Part shown: positions 27,892-35,354 of the stretch, in pieces
How positions within the stretch are numbered: position 1 is the first letter of the stretch
Layout: each line of letters starts with the position of its first letter
NCBI GenBank assembly: GCA_903642235.1
Contig: CAHJWL010000004.1
Location: 62,001 to 126,000 of the forward strand
Origin: Acidobacteriaceae bacterium
GTDB taxonomy: Bacteria > Acidobacteriota > Terriglobia > Terriglobales > Acidobacteriaceae
Direction: 5' to 3'
Length of the DNA: 64,000 nt
The notes under the pieces: generated by a model
Databases searched by the model: none
Told to the model about the DNA's origin: nothing
Seen by the model: the letters and a program-made list of their open reading frames with translations, nothing else
Made by a program: the position numbers and the translations under genes

Positions 27892-29268
27892 ATGGCAATG
27901 GCCGGTTTGGTGCAAGGAAACAGCCGTAAGAGGGTGGTGGTCATCGGCGGAGGCTTCGCCGGGATCAATGCGGCGAAGGGAATGGCCAAGCTTCCAGTGG
28001 ATGTAACGCTTATTGATCGGAAGAATCACTATACCTTTCAACCCCTGCTCTATCAGGTAGCGTTAGCGGTGCTTTCCCCGGCGGACATCGCGCAGCCGAT
28101 CCGGTCGATTCTGCAGAAGCAGCAAAATGTAGAAGTGCTGATGGATGAGGTGGTAGGTTTCGGCCTGGACAAAAGGCGAGTGTGCCTGAAGTCCGGGGCC
28201 GTGCTTGAGTATGACTACCTGATTCTCGCAACCGGATCGACACACTCGTACTTCGGGCATGATGAATGGTCCAAGCTGGCGCCGGGCTTGAAGACGGTTG
28301 AGGATGCAACGGAGATTCGTCGACGCGTGCTGCTTGCATTTGAGCTTGCGGAGCGGCAGATGCTCGAGACCGGCTCGCACCCACCCCTCAATTTTGTGGT
28401 GATTGGTGGAGGCCCGACAGGCGTGGAATTAGCTGGCGCCATCTCAGACATTGCAAAGCTTTATCTCGCGAGGGACTTCCGGCATATTGACCCGCGCCTG
28501 GCAAAGGTGCTGATTCTGGAAGGCTCGCCGAAGGTGCTGGGAGCCTACCCGGAGGACCTGCAGGAAAGTGCAATTAAGCAGTTGCGTGGGCTGGACGTAA
28601 CGGTTCGAACGGGCGCGCACGTGACTGACATTCAGCCGGGCTACGTGATGGTCGGCGCAGAGCGGATCGACGCAGTCGTGACGCTATGGGGTGCAGGGGT
28701 TCAGGCCTCCCCGCTCGGTAAGCTGCTGGGCGTCCCAACCGACAAAAAGGGGTGTGTTCTGGTCGATGCGCACCTGAACCCGCCCGGATATCCGGAGATC
28801 TTTGTCTGTGGAGATCTGGCGCATGTTGATCAGGATGGGAAGCAGGTTCCGGGAGTTGCGCAACCGGCCATGCAGATGGGAACCTATGCGGCAAAGCGTA
28901 TTGCCAAGCTGAACGCAGCGAACGGCAACGGCGGCAAAAGCAAGGACAAGGCCTTCCATTACTTCGATAAGGGGGACATGGCAACGATCGGACGATCGAA
29001 GGCGGTTGCCAATATCAAATGGCCGTTTCATGCACACTGGAGCGGATTTATGGCCTGGGTGACTTGGCTAATGGTGCATATCTTCTTTCTAATCGGCTTC
29101 CGGAACCGGTTTGCTGTTTTTCGGCAGTGGGCATGGACGTACCTAACGCTGAACGATGGAGCGCGCCTCATTACGGGCAGCCAGGATCTTCCAGGCTGGG
29201 AGAAGTTAGCCACAGCTTCAGATGAGTTACGGGCGAGTGACGAACAGGTTGTTGCGCTCCAGCCGTAA
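27892..29268 (+). CDS. ndh: Type II NADH:quinone oxidoreductase (NDH-2)
   Basis: A 458-aa FAD-dependent, non-proton-pumping NADH dehydrogenase feeding electrons to quinone on the inner membrane face. Features are the FAD dinucleotide motif VVVIGGGFAG (15-24), the NDH-2 segment FQPLLYQVALAVLSP, the NADH-binding VVIGGGPTGVELAGAI (about 165-180), the GAGVQASPLG loop and the FAD-contact FVCGDLAHV. A hydrophobic C-terminal segment (WVTWLMVHIFFLIGFRNR) anchors it. ATG 27892 is preferred over ATG 27874 because GGTGGAGG lies 8 nt upstream of it. It converges on hisS. Confidence 0.92.
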   Translation: MAMAGLVQGNSRKRVVVIGGGFAGINAAKGMAKLPVDVTLIDRKNHYTFQPLLYQVALAVLSPADIAQPIRSILQKQQNVEVLMDEVVGFGLDKRRVCLKSGAVLEYDYLILATGSTHSYFGHDEWSKLAPGLKTVEDATEIRRRVLLAFELAERQMLETGSHPPLNFVVIGGGPTGVELAGAISDIAKLYLARDFRHIDPRLAKVLILEGSPKVLGAYPEDLQESAIKQLRGLDVTVRTGAHVTDIQPGYVMVGAERIDAVVTLWGAGVQASPLGKLLGVPTDKKGCVLVDAHLNPPGYPEIFVCGDLAHVDQDGKQVPGVAQPAMQMGTYAAKRIAKLNAANGNGGKSKDKAFHYFDKGDMATIGRSKAVANIKWPFHAHWSGFMAWVTWLMVHIFFLIGFRNRFAVFRQWAWTYLTLNDGARLITGSQDLPGWEKLATASDELRASDEQVVALQP

Positions 29269-29369
29269 GACCTGCGTTGCGAGTCTTGGTCTCAGCACCT
29301 GACAGGGGCATCTGCGAGGGTCCCAAGCCGGGTGCTACTGGTAGAAGCCGACGTCCGCTAGAAATTGCA

Positions 29370-30716
29370 TTAGCGACGAAGGGCTTCTGCCAGACCAACG
29401 CGGGTTACTTTTTCCTGCTCGCCGCGGCTGAAGTGCTTAACTGTAAATAGATCGCTCGCCACCTCATCTTCTCCGACGATGACCATACGATGAGCCAGCT
29501 TGTCAGCAGTTTCAAAGGATCGCTTTAATCGAAAAGCGCCTTCGCCGACTTCGATGGACAGGCCGGCGGCGCGGAGTTCACGGGCTAGTACCAGAGCGGC
29601 AGAGTTTTGCGAGATGCCCATGGGAGCAATAAACGCATCGAGCTTGCGTTCGACAGGACTTTCCTGCTCGGCCTGGGCTTCAAGAGCGAGAATGAGGCGA
29701 TCTTCCCCGATGGCGAAGCCGATGCCGGGAGCCTTGGGACCGCCAAGCATCTCGCTCAGACCGTCGTAGCGACCGCCGCCGAGCAGCGCGTTCTGGGTGC
29801 CGAGGCCGCTGCCATCGGGAATGGTGAATTCAAACGTCGTGCGGGTGTAGTAATCGAGTCCGCGGACGAGGCGGGGGTTATCGCGGAAGGGAACGCCGCA
29901 GGCGGTGAGGGCGGCTTTTACCTGGTCGAAGTGGCTGCGCGAGTCTTCGTCGAGGAAGTCCGCGATACACGGCAGGGCTTCGATGAGTGCTTGATCGCGG
30001 GGGTCTTTAGAGTCGAGAACACGTAGAGGATTTGTCTCGGCGCGGCGTTGGTTGTCGGGAGTGAGCTGGTGCTTAATAGGAGCCAGAGCGGCGCGGAGAG
30101 CAGCAAGGTAGCGGGGGCGATCGGTAGTGGAGCCGATGGAGTTGAGATCCAGCTGCCAGCCACGAACGCCAAGCTCGTCGAGCAGGGTGGCGAGCATCTC
30201 AAGAACTTCGGCGTCGCGCAGCGGACTCTCGGCGCCGGACCAGGCGGGGCCGAGGACCTCCGCGCCGATCTGCCAGAACTGGCGGTAGCGGCCGCGCTGT
30301 GGACGCTCGCGGCGGAACTGGGGGCCGATATAGAAGAGCTTCTGAAGGGTGCCGATGTCATTCAGTTTGTGTTCGATGTAGGCGCGCACTACACCGGCGG
30401 TGTTCTCCGGGCGGAGCGTAAGACTCTGGGCTTTTTCGTCGCGTGACGGAAGACCGGCGGATTCGCCGGTAACGCGGCCGGCACTGCGGCCGACATCATC
30501 AGCGGGGGTGAAGGTGTACATTTCCTTCGAGACGATATCGGTCTCTTCGCCGACGCCGCGGGCGAAGAGTTGGGTGTCCTCAAAGATCGGGGTGCGGATC
30601 TCGCCGAAGCCGTAACGGGCAAAGAGCGCGCGCGTGGTTGCTTCCACGCGGTTCCACAGTTCTGTTTCGGGCGGGAGGAGATCCCGCGTGCCTCGGACTT
30701 TCAGGATTACAGCCAT
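29370..30716 (-). CDS. hisS: Histidyl-tRNA synthetase
   Basis: A 448-aa class II aminoacyl-tRNA synthetase that charges tRNA-His. Motif 1 region FARYGFGEIRTPIFED, motif 2 TLRPENTAGVVRAYIEHKL with RRERPQRGRYRQFWQIGAEV, the histidine-specific LVRGLDYYTRTTFEF (about 270) and motif 3 GIGFAIGEDRLI are all present. The C-terminal anticodon-binding domain covers about 345-440. A short insert with DDVGRSAGRVTGESAGLP (about 75-92) is unusual and makes the region before motif 2 longer than normal. ATG 30716. The gamma carbonic anhydrase gene lies upstream on the same strand. Confidence 0.97.
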   Translation of the reverse strand: MAVILKVRGTRDLLPPETELWNRVEATTRALFARYGFGEIRTPIFEDTQLFARGVGEETDIVSKEMYTFTPADDVGRSAGRVTGESAGLPSRDEKAQSLTLRPENTAGVVRAYIEHKLNDIGTLQKLFYIGPQFRRERPQRGRYRQFWQIGAEVLGPAWSGAESPLRDAEVLEMLATLLDELGVRGWQLDLNSIGSTTDRPRYLAALRAALAPIKHQLTPDNQRRAETNPLRVLDSKDPRDQALIEALPCIADFLDEDSRSHFDQVKAALTACGVPFRDNPRLVRGLDYYTRTTFEFTIPDGSGLGTQNALLGGGRYDGLSEMLGGPKAPGIGFAIGEDRLILALEAQAEQESPVERKLDAFIAPMGISQNSAALVLARELRAAGLSIEVGEGAFRLKRSFETADKLAHRMVIVGEDEVASDLFTVKHFSRGEQEKVTRVGLAEALRR

Positions 30717-30807
30717 GAGCTTCAGTCTAACGGACAGACTGCAAGTTCATGCGAAGGAACCGCCTGGAGAGAAAGTAAACGCAAGTAGACGAAGTCTGCA
30801 GGGAAGA

Positions 30808-31353
30808 TCAGGGTTGAGGACTCGATGCGCTCGAAGAGCCTCCCGTCTCAGAACGATAGAGGGCGGTGTAGTCGGTGTAGTTGTGGGCGTACTCGAGAAT
30901 GAGGTTGAGATCGGTATCGGTCACCTGACGCTTGATGCGGGCGGGGACGCCGGCGACGAGCGATCGAGGCGGGATGAGGGTGTGCTCCGGTACGACCGCG
31001 CCGGCGGCGATGATGGAGCCGGTGCCGATGCGGGCGTTGTTCAAGACGGTGGCGCCGATGCCGATCAGGACGGCGTCTTCAAGGACGCAGCCGTGCACGG
31101 TAGCGTTGTGGCCGATCGTACAGAGATCGCCGATGGTGACGGAGTAGAGATGGCGCTGGCCATGAAGGACGGCGCAGTCCTGGATGTTGGATTGAGCGCC
31201 GATGCAGATGCTGTTCACGTCGCCGCGAAGCACGGCATTCATCCAGACGCTGGACTGCTGGCCGAGAGTGACGTCGCCGATGAGTTGGGCGGAAGGGTCG
31301 ACGTAGCAGGTTTCGTGAACGACGGGATGGTGGCCCTGAAAGGTGCGGAACAT
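30808..31353 (-). CDS. Gamma-carbonic-anhydrase-like hexapeptide protein
   Basis: A 181-aa left-handed beta-helix protein of the gamma carbonic anhydrase/YrdA group. Hexapeptide repeats cover about 20-140 (VTIGDLCTIGHNATVHG, LIGIGATVLNNARIGTGSII), and the three zinc-ligand histidines are present (CAVLHG, IGHNATVHG). A C-terminal helix follows. Whether it hydrates CO2 or is an acyltransferase relative cannot be decided from motifs. ATG 31353 starts the recognisable N terminus (MFRTFQGHHPVVHETCYVD); upstream in-frame sequence is antisense to another gene's leader. It is divergent from rpsU with only 115 bp between them. Confidence 0.9.
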   Translation of the reverse strand: MFRTFQGHHPVVHETCYVDPSAQLIGDVTLGQQSSVWMNAVLRGDVNSICIGAQSNIQDCAVLHGQRHLYSVTIGDLCTIGHNATVHGCVLEDAVLIGIGATVLNNARIGTGSIIAAGAVVPEHTLIPPRSLVAGVPARIKRQVTDTDLNLILEYAHNYTDYTALYRSETGGSSSASSPQP

Positions 31354-31468
31354 GGCGTTGAGTGTCCTGGGTGGTCCACGGGATAAATGCGATTTTCTTC
31401 TTGAAAGTGAGAAGGACGGCGTATTCTTATGTTTGCCCTGCTTTGGGTCGTCTGGAGGTGTTTTTCTT

Positions 31469-31666
31469 TTGGCAGAGGTTCGAGTACAGGAAGGCGAACC
31501 CCTTGAGAATGCTTTACGGCGCTTTAAGCGCAAGGTACAGACCGAAGACATTATTAAGGAAGTCAAGCGTCACTCTTTTTATCTGAAGCCTGGTGAGAAG
31601 AAGCGTGTCAAAGAAGCATTAGCCCGTAAGCGCAACCGCAAGAAGATCCGCAAGGAACAGGACTAA
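31469..31666 (+). CDS. rpsU: 30S ribosomal protein S21
   Basis: A 65-aa basic protein of the small ribosomal subunit that binds near the 3' end of 16S rRNA and helps mRNA binding. The sequence AEVRVQEGEPLENALRRFKR follows the start and LARKRNRKKIRKEQD ends it, a strongly conserved S21 pattern. Initiation is from TTG at 31469: TGGAGG lies 10 nt upstream and no ATG or GTG is available near the conserved N terminus. The leader just before the start is T-rich. It is a short stand-alone gene followed by the zinc-ribbon gene in the same direction. Confidence 0.95.
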   Translation: MAEVRVQEGEPLENALRRFKRKVQTEDIIKEVKRHSFYLKPGEKKRVKEALARKRNRKKIRKEQD

Positions 31667-31876
31667 CGATTCTGTTTCGTTCCGAAGGGCCGCCCTGGCG
31701 AGATGCCGGGCGGTCGTTTGAACCCGAAGATGCTGTCACCTCGTTTCTCCTCCCCTGCGAGTGTCAGCGCCAGCCCGCGCGTTTGTGGCCGGTCAGCCGG
31801 TACGACTCCTGTCCTACTTTCACTTCTGTTTCCAAGTAGTTGGGCCCTGGTTCTTCCGATTTGGGGAGGTCTATCC

Positions 31877-32302
31877 ATGGAGTTCGTCGATCGCATTTTG
31901 CTTTGTGCGGATTGTGGCGGGCAGTTCATCTTTACTGCCGGTGAGCAGCTTTTCTTCTTCGATAAACAATTCAAGAACGATCCGAAGCGATGCAAGCCGT
32001 GTAAGAGCCGGCGGTCGGGGGCGGTCACCGCGCCGGGTGCGAAGCCTGCGGCGGCGGGGATCTCGCGAACGGAGACACGCACAACATGCTCTGCATGCGA
32101 GGTTGAGACGACAGTTCCGTTCAAGCCGACGCAGGGCCGGCCAGTGCTCTGCCGTCAATGCTTCCAGACTGCGCAGCGTAATGGAAGCCTTCCGGCAAGC
32201 GGCACGACCGGAGCCTCACCGAGGCAGATTCCGGTCGCGCTCGTCGCCGCTGAGGCTGCCAACGCTGCACAGCGGCGGAGCGAAGGCGGTACTGAAGGCT
32301 AA
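31877..32302 (+). CDS. Zinc-ribbon protein, probable nucleic-acid or protein binder
   Basis: A 141-aa protein with two Cys-pair clusters. The first, LLCADCGGQFIFTAGEQ followed by RCKPCKSRR, is a probable zinc-ribbon module at about 8-45. The second, TTCSACEVETTVPF followed by VLCRQCFQ, forms another CxxC...CxxC ribbon at about 72-100. The C-terminal tail is low-complexity. ATG 31877 has GGGGAGGT 6 nt upstream, so longer in-frame starts are unlikely. Zinc binding is a strong inference from the four CxxC pairs; function is unknown. It lies between rpsU and mutY. Confidence 0.8.
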   Translation: MEFVDRILLCADCGGQFIFTAGEQLFFFDKQFKNDPKRCKPCKSRRSGAVTAPGAKPAAAGISRTETRTTCSACEVETTVPFKPTQGRPVLCRQCFQTAQRNGSLPASGTTGASPRQIPVALVAAEAANAAQRRSEGGTEG

Positions 32303-32452
32303 GCACCCGGTGATGGCAGCGCACGATTGCCCAATCTCGAGATCCATGGAGAGTTGGCGTGCGGATCTGCGTTCTGATCTGCTCGTCATATCCGGATAGA
32401 CCGGGCAGGGAGACCTGTTTTTGGGACGGCAGATAGAATCCTCTGAACAGCG

Positions 32453-33562
32453 ATGCTGACTGCGCGAAGAACGATCGAGTTTCGGGATCATCTGATGAGT
32501 TGGTACCGGGAGCATGCCCGGGCGCTTCCCTGGCGAGGCATCGGCGACCCGTATCACACATGGGTTTCGGAGGTGATGCTGCAACAGACGCGGGTGGCGG
32601 CTGTGCTGGAGCACTATGCCGCGTTTTTGAGGCGCTTCCCGACACTCCTTGCACTGGCCCTGGCGAATGAGACAGAGGTGCTGGCGGCGTGGTCCGGGCT
32701 GGGCTACTACCGGCGCGCGCGGATGCTGCACAAGGCGGCCAAATTCATTACTCAGGAGCGTGGCGGTGTGCTGCCGTCGACGGCGGTCGAGTTGCGGACG
32801 CTGCCGGGTGTTGGCGACTATACGTGCGCGGCCATCGCGAGCATAGCGTTTGGGGAGAGCGTCGCGGTAGTGGACGGCAACGTGGAACGAGTGCTGCTGC
32901 GGGTGACTGGCCGGGCGGAGGAGAAGACGGCAGCAGGGCGGACGTTCGTGAAACGGCAGGCGGCGGCCCTGGTACCGGCGTCGCAGGTGCGAGGCAAGGA
33001 GGGCAGCGGACCGGGAATGGGCGGACTGGTGAACCCTCCGGGAGATCATAACCAGGCGATGATGGAACTGGGCGCGACGATCTGCCTGCCCCGGGCACCC
33101 TTGTGCTTACACTGCCCGGTTTTTGCCCTGTGCAAGACGCGTGGGGAGCATAAGACCATGCCGCGTGGCGAGGTGCGCAGCAAGCCGATTGCCTATCTTC
33201 TGGATCTACGAAAGCGGGGGACGATTACCGAGGTGCTGCTTGAAGAGCGGGACCACACGGCAAGTCTGATGCCGGGCATGTTTGAACTGCCGCCGCTGCC
33301 GGAGGATGCCGTTGAGGGACGTGAGCCGGCGCTGCGGGTGCGGCATGGAATCACGAATACGAACTACTACGTGAGAGTGTTTCAGCCGGAGACACGCGAG
33401 GATGAGACGTTGCGAATGGCCGTTCCGACAAAGACCCGGGTGCTGCACTGGGTGCCAGTCAAGCGGCTGGCGGATAAACCGCTGACCGGACTCGCGCGCA
33501 AGATTCTCATGCGGATGAAAGTGATGAAACCGAAGGCGCTCGCTGAGAGCGTGGCCGAGTAG
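32453..33562 (+). CDS. mutY: A/G-specific adenine DNA glycosylase
   Basis: A 369-aa base-excision-repair enzyme that removes adenine mispaired with 8-oxoguanine. The catalytic Glu region is WVSEVMLQQTRVAAV (about 40-54), the helix-hairpin-helix is LPGVGDYTCAAIASIAFG, and the catalytic Asp is in VDGNVERVLLRV (about 140-151). The [4Fe-4S] cysteines are CLPRAPLCLHCPVFALC (C-x6-C-x2-C-x5-C). A C-terminal Nudix-like 8-oxoG recognition domain (IAYLLDLRKRGTITEVLLEE) follows. Between the HhH and the FeS loop there is an extended segment (about 175-195) that is not typical. No ribosome-binding site is obvious at ATG 32453. Confidence 0.95.
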   Translation: MLTARRTIEFRDHLMSWYREHARALPWRGIGDPYHTWVSEVMLQQTRVAAVLEHYAAFLRRFPTLLALALANETEVLAAWSGLGYYRRARMLHKAAKFITQERGGVLPSTAVELRTLPGVGDYTCAAIASIAFGESVAVVDGNVERVLLRVTGRAEEKTAAGRTFVKRQAAALVPASQVRGKEGSGPGMGGLVNPPGDHNQAMMELGATICLPRAPLCLHCPVFALCKTRGEHKTMPRGEVRSKPIAYLLDLRKRGTITEVLLEERDHTASLMPGMFELPPLPEDAVEGREPALRVRHGITNTNYYVRVFQPETREDETLRMAVPTKTRVLHWVPVKRLADKPLTGLARKILMRMKVMKPKALAESVAE

Positions 33563-33590
33563 GGACAGCGACAGGGCAAAGGCTGTCCCT
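33561..33590. terminator. Hairpin between convergent mutY and RDD gene
   Basis: A perfect 9-bp stem AGGGACAGC / GCTGTCCCT with a 12-nt loop, overlapping the mutY stop codon. Neither side is followed by a T-tract, so it may be a stabilising or weak bidirectional hairpin. Confidence 0.4.
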
Positions 33591-33624
33591 GGAGAGCGAG
33601 GTGGGAGGTGGGGCTGGAGGATAC

Positions 33625-33720
33625 AGAGAAGCAGATTCCTACGGAAAGACAATCAAAGGCGGCAGCGGTTGAGGAAGGAGGAGCTAGAGACGTAGTTCCT
33701 GCGGATGACGGCCAGAAGAA
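33625..33720 (+). repeat. Dispersed intergenic repeat, copy 4, with a degenerate second unit
   Basis: GAGAAGCAGATTCCTACGGA then AAGACAATCAAAGG at 33625-33658 matches the repeat core with several changes. A second, more degenerate unit at 33688-33714 has GTTCCTGCGGATGACGGCCA. Both lie between mutY and the RDD gene. Confidence 0.5.
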
Positions 33721-33739
33721 CAGCGACGGCTACCTGTTT

Positions 33740-35137
33740 CTAGTACGTACGTTGATACATGCGCGAGATGCGGTCGTGCCAGCCCAGGCCATCTTCATCA
33801 AGCAGCGCCCAGACGTATCCGAGGCCGAGGGGCAGGGCAGAGAGAGCCATGGCAAGCAGACGGCGGCGCATGGCGGAGCGGCTGGGGTTTTCGTCCGACA
33901 TGGTACAGAGGGCGAGGCGGGCGTAGCGCATGCCCGGGGTGGCGTCTGAGAAGAGAAAGAAGAGCTGGTGATAGACGAGACCGAAGACGAGCAGGCTGAA
34001 GGCGGAGCAGCCAAGAGCGAGCGAAAGTGGCATGGCGAGCGGGGTGTGGCTGACGCGGACGGCGGTTGAGACAAAGACGGCGATCGCGGCGAGCACACAG
34101 ACTGTAACCAGACACAGATCGACCAGGCCTGACATGAGACGCCGGCTAAGCGGTGCGGTCTGCGGGACGAGGGTGGGGATGTAATCGGAATTAAGGGGTT
34201 CAAAGAAGGTGGTGGCAGGCTGTGCGGAGAGCAGGATGGAGGTCCACTCCGGTGCGGCGTCCTCTTGCGTGGGGGCGACAGAGATGTGGTCGGCCTCAAC
34301 CTCAAAGATGCGGAGCTGGGCGGGGTCGGCGTGGAGCTCGTCGCGGAGCGGGCCTTCTGCCAAGCGGGGTCGAGCCTTCCGAGCCGCAATGAGCTGCCGT
34401 GGGAATTCGATGAGGTTAGCGGGGATGGGTTCGGGCGCGGAGCTCTCAAGGAAGGTGGGATCGTGGCGAAAGGCGATCTCTTCGTCGAGGAGCATAGCCT
34501 CCTCTTCGTCGGGCGCGGCGGTGATGGCGATGCTGTAGGCAACGGGCGGTGGCGCGGCCGGGCGTCCCGTGTCCTCATACATGCGGACGGTGTAGGCGGG
34601 AGTGGCGAGCTCCGCTGCGGGCAGCCGTGCGGGAGGCGGCTCCGGCATGAGGATGGCGCGGTTGGAGGCCTGCTGTTGGGCGAGGATGGCGGCGGCAACG
34701 GCGGCGGGCTGCGCGGGCGGAAGCGCGGATCTGATGGGGATGGAGGTGACGGGCTGCTGGGGCTGGTCCCAGTCGCCGAGATCGGCGAGCAGCTGCTGCT
34801 GTGCGCGTGCGATAGCGCGGGCGTTGATGCTGGCAACCTCGGCGGCGGCCTCTGCCTGCTGGAGCGCGCGGGCGGACTCCTCGGCGAGGACGGCACGATA
34901 GCTGGGCGAGGCGGCGTAGCGCTCGGCGACGGCAGCCGCGATCGCGGCGGAGCGGGGGCGGGCGGGACGTGGAACATCTGGTCGGGAGGCTGGAAGAGCG
35001 GGTGTGGCGGCGGCAACGCGGCGGGCGCGATGGGCGGCGAGGCGTTCTACGACCTGCTGCTTAAGGGCAAACGGCTCAGAGACTTCGGCGTTTATGTCGG
35101 GTTCGGGATGCCGATCGATCTGGGCTGCGTTCGTCAT
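33740..35137 (-). CDS. RDD-family membrane protein with long Pro/Ala-rich N-terminal region
   Basis: A 465-aa protein. The first about 300 residues have no membrane segments and are rich in Ala, Pro and Arg, including helical stretches such as SARALQQAEAAAEVASINAR. The last about 150 residues form an RDD domain: the RRLMSGLVDL signature helix, then three or so hydrophobic segments (LVTVCVLAAIAVFVSTAV, LALGCSAFSLLVFGLVYHQL, LLAMALSALPLGLGYVWALL), and GWHDRISRMYQRTY at the end. RDD proteins are membrane proteins of uncertain transport role. The long N-terminal part is unusual. ATG 35137. It is divergent from lptD. Confidence 0.8.
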   Translation of the reverse strand: MTNAAQIDRHPEPDINAEVSEPFALKQQVVERLAAHRARRVAAATPALPASRPDVPRPARPRSAAIAAAVAERYAASPSYRAVLAEESARALQQAEAAAEVASINARAIARAQQQLLADLGDWDQPQQPVTSIPIRSALPPAQPAAVAAAILAQQQASNRAILMPEPPPARLPAAELATPAYTVRMYEDTGRPAAPPPVAYSIAITAAPDEEEAMLLDEEIAFRHDPTFLESSAPEPIPANLIEFPRQLIAARKARPRLAEGPLRDELHADPAQLRIFEVEADHISVAPTQEDAAPEWTSILLSAQPATTFFEPLNSDYIPTLVPQTAPLSRRLMSGLVDLCLVTVCVLAAIAVFVSTAVRVSHTPLAMPLSLALGCSAFSLLVFGLVYHQLFFLFSDATPGMRYARLALCTMSDENPSRSAMRRRLLAMALSALPLGLGYVWALLDEDGLGWHDRISRMYQRTY

Positions 35138-35354
35138 GGAAGGTACGGTCCTTACGGTGAATCGGGGAGAGGTTCGGGAATCAGTTAGCCTGAGAGCAGT
35201 GGGATGGTTAGACGAGAGCGTCGGGCGAGAACAGATGCCGGAACAGAGGGTGGCGCGACGTGGGGGTTGGACGGTCGATCAGTCTCGATGCCGAAGCGGA
35301 GTCTGCACCAAGGATGAAACAGCGGGTGGCAGCTCGCTCTGCGATCATGGGCCT

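Noticed and set aside
33730..35016. A 428-codon minus-strand frame alternative to the RDD gene
   Set aside because: Pro/Ser-rich, no domain, in a shifted frame; the 33740-35137 frame has the RDD membrane signature.
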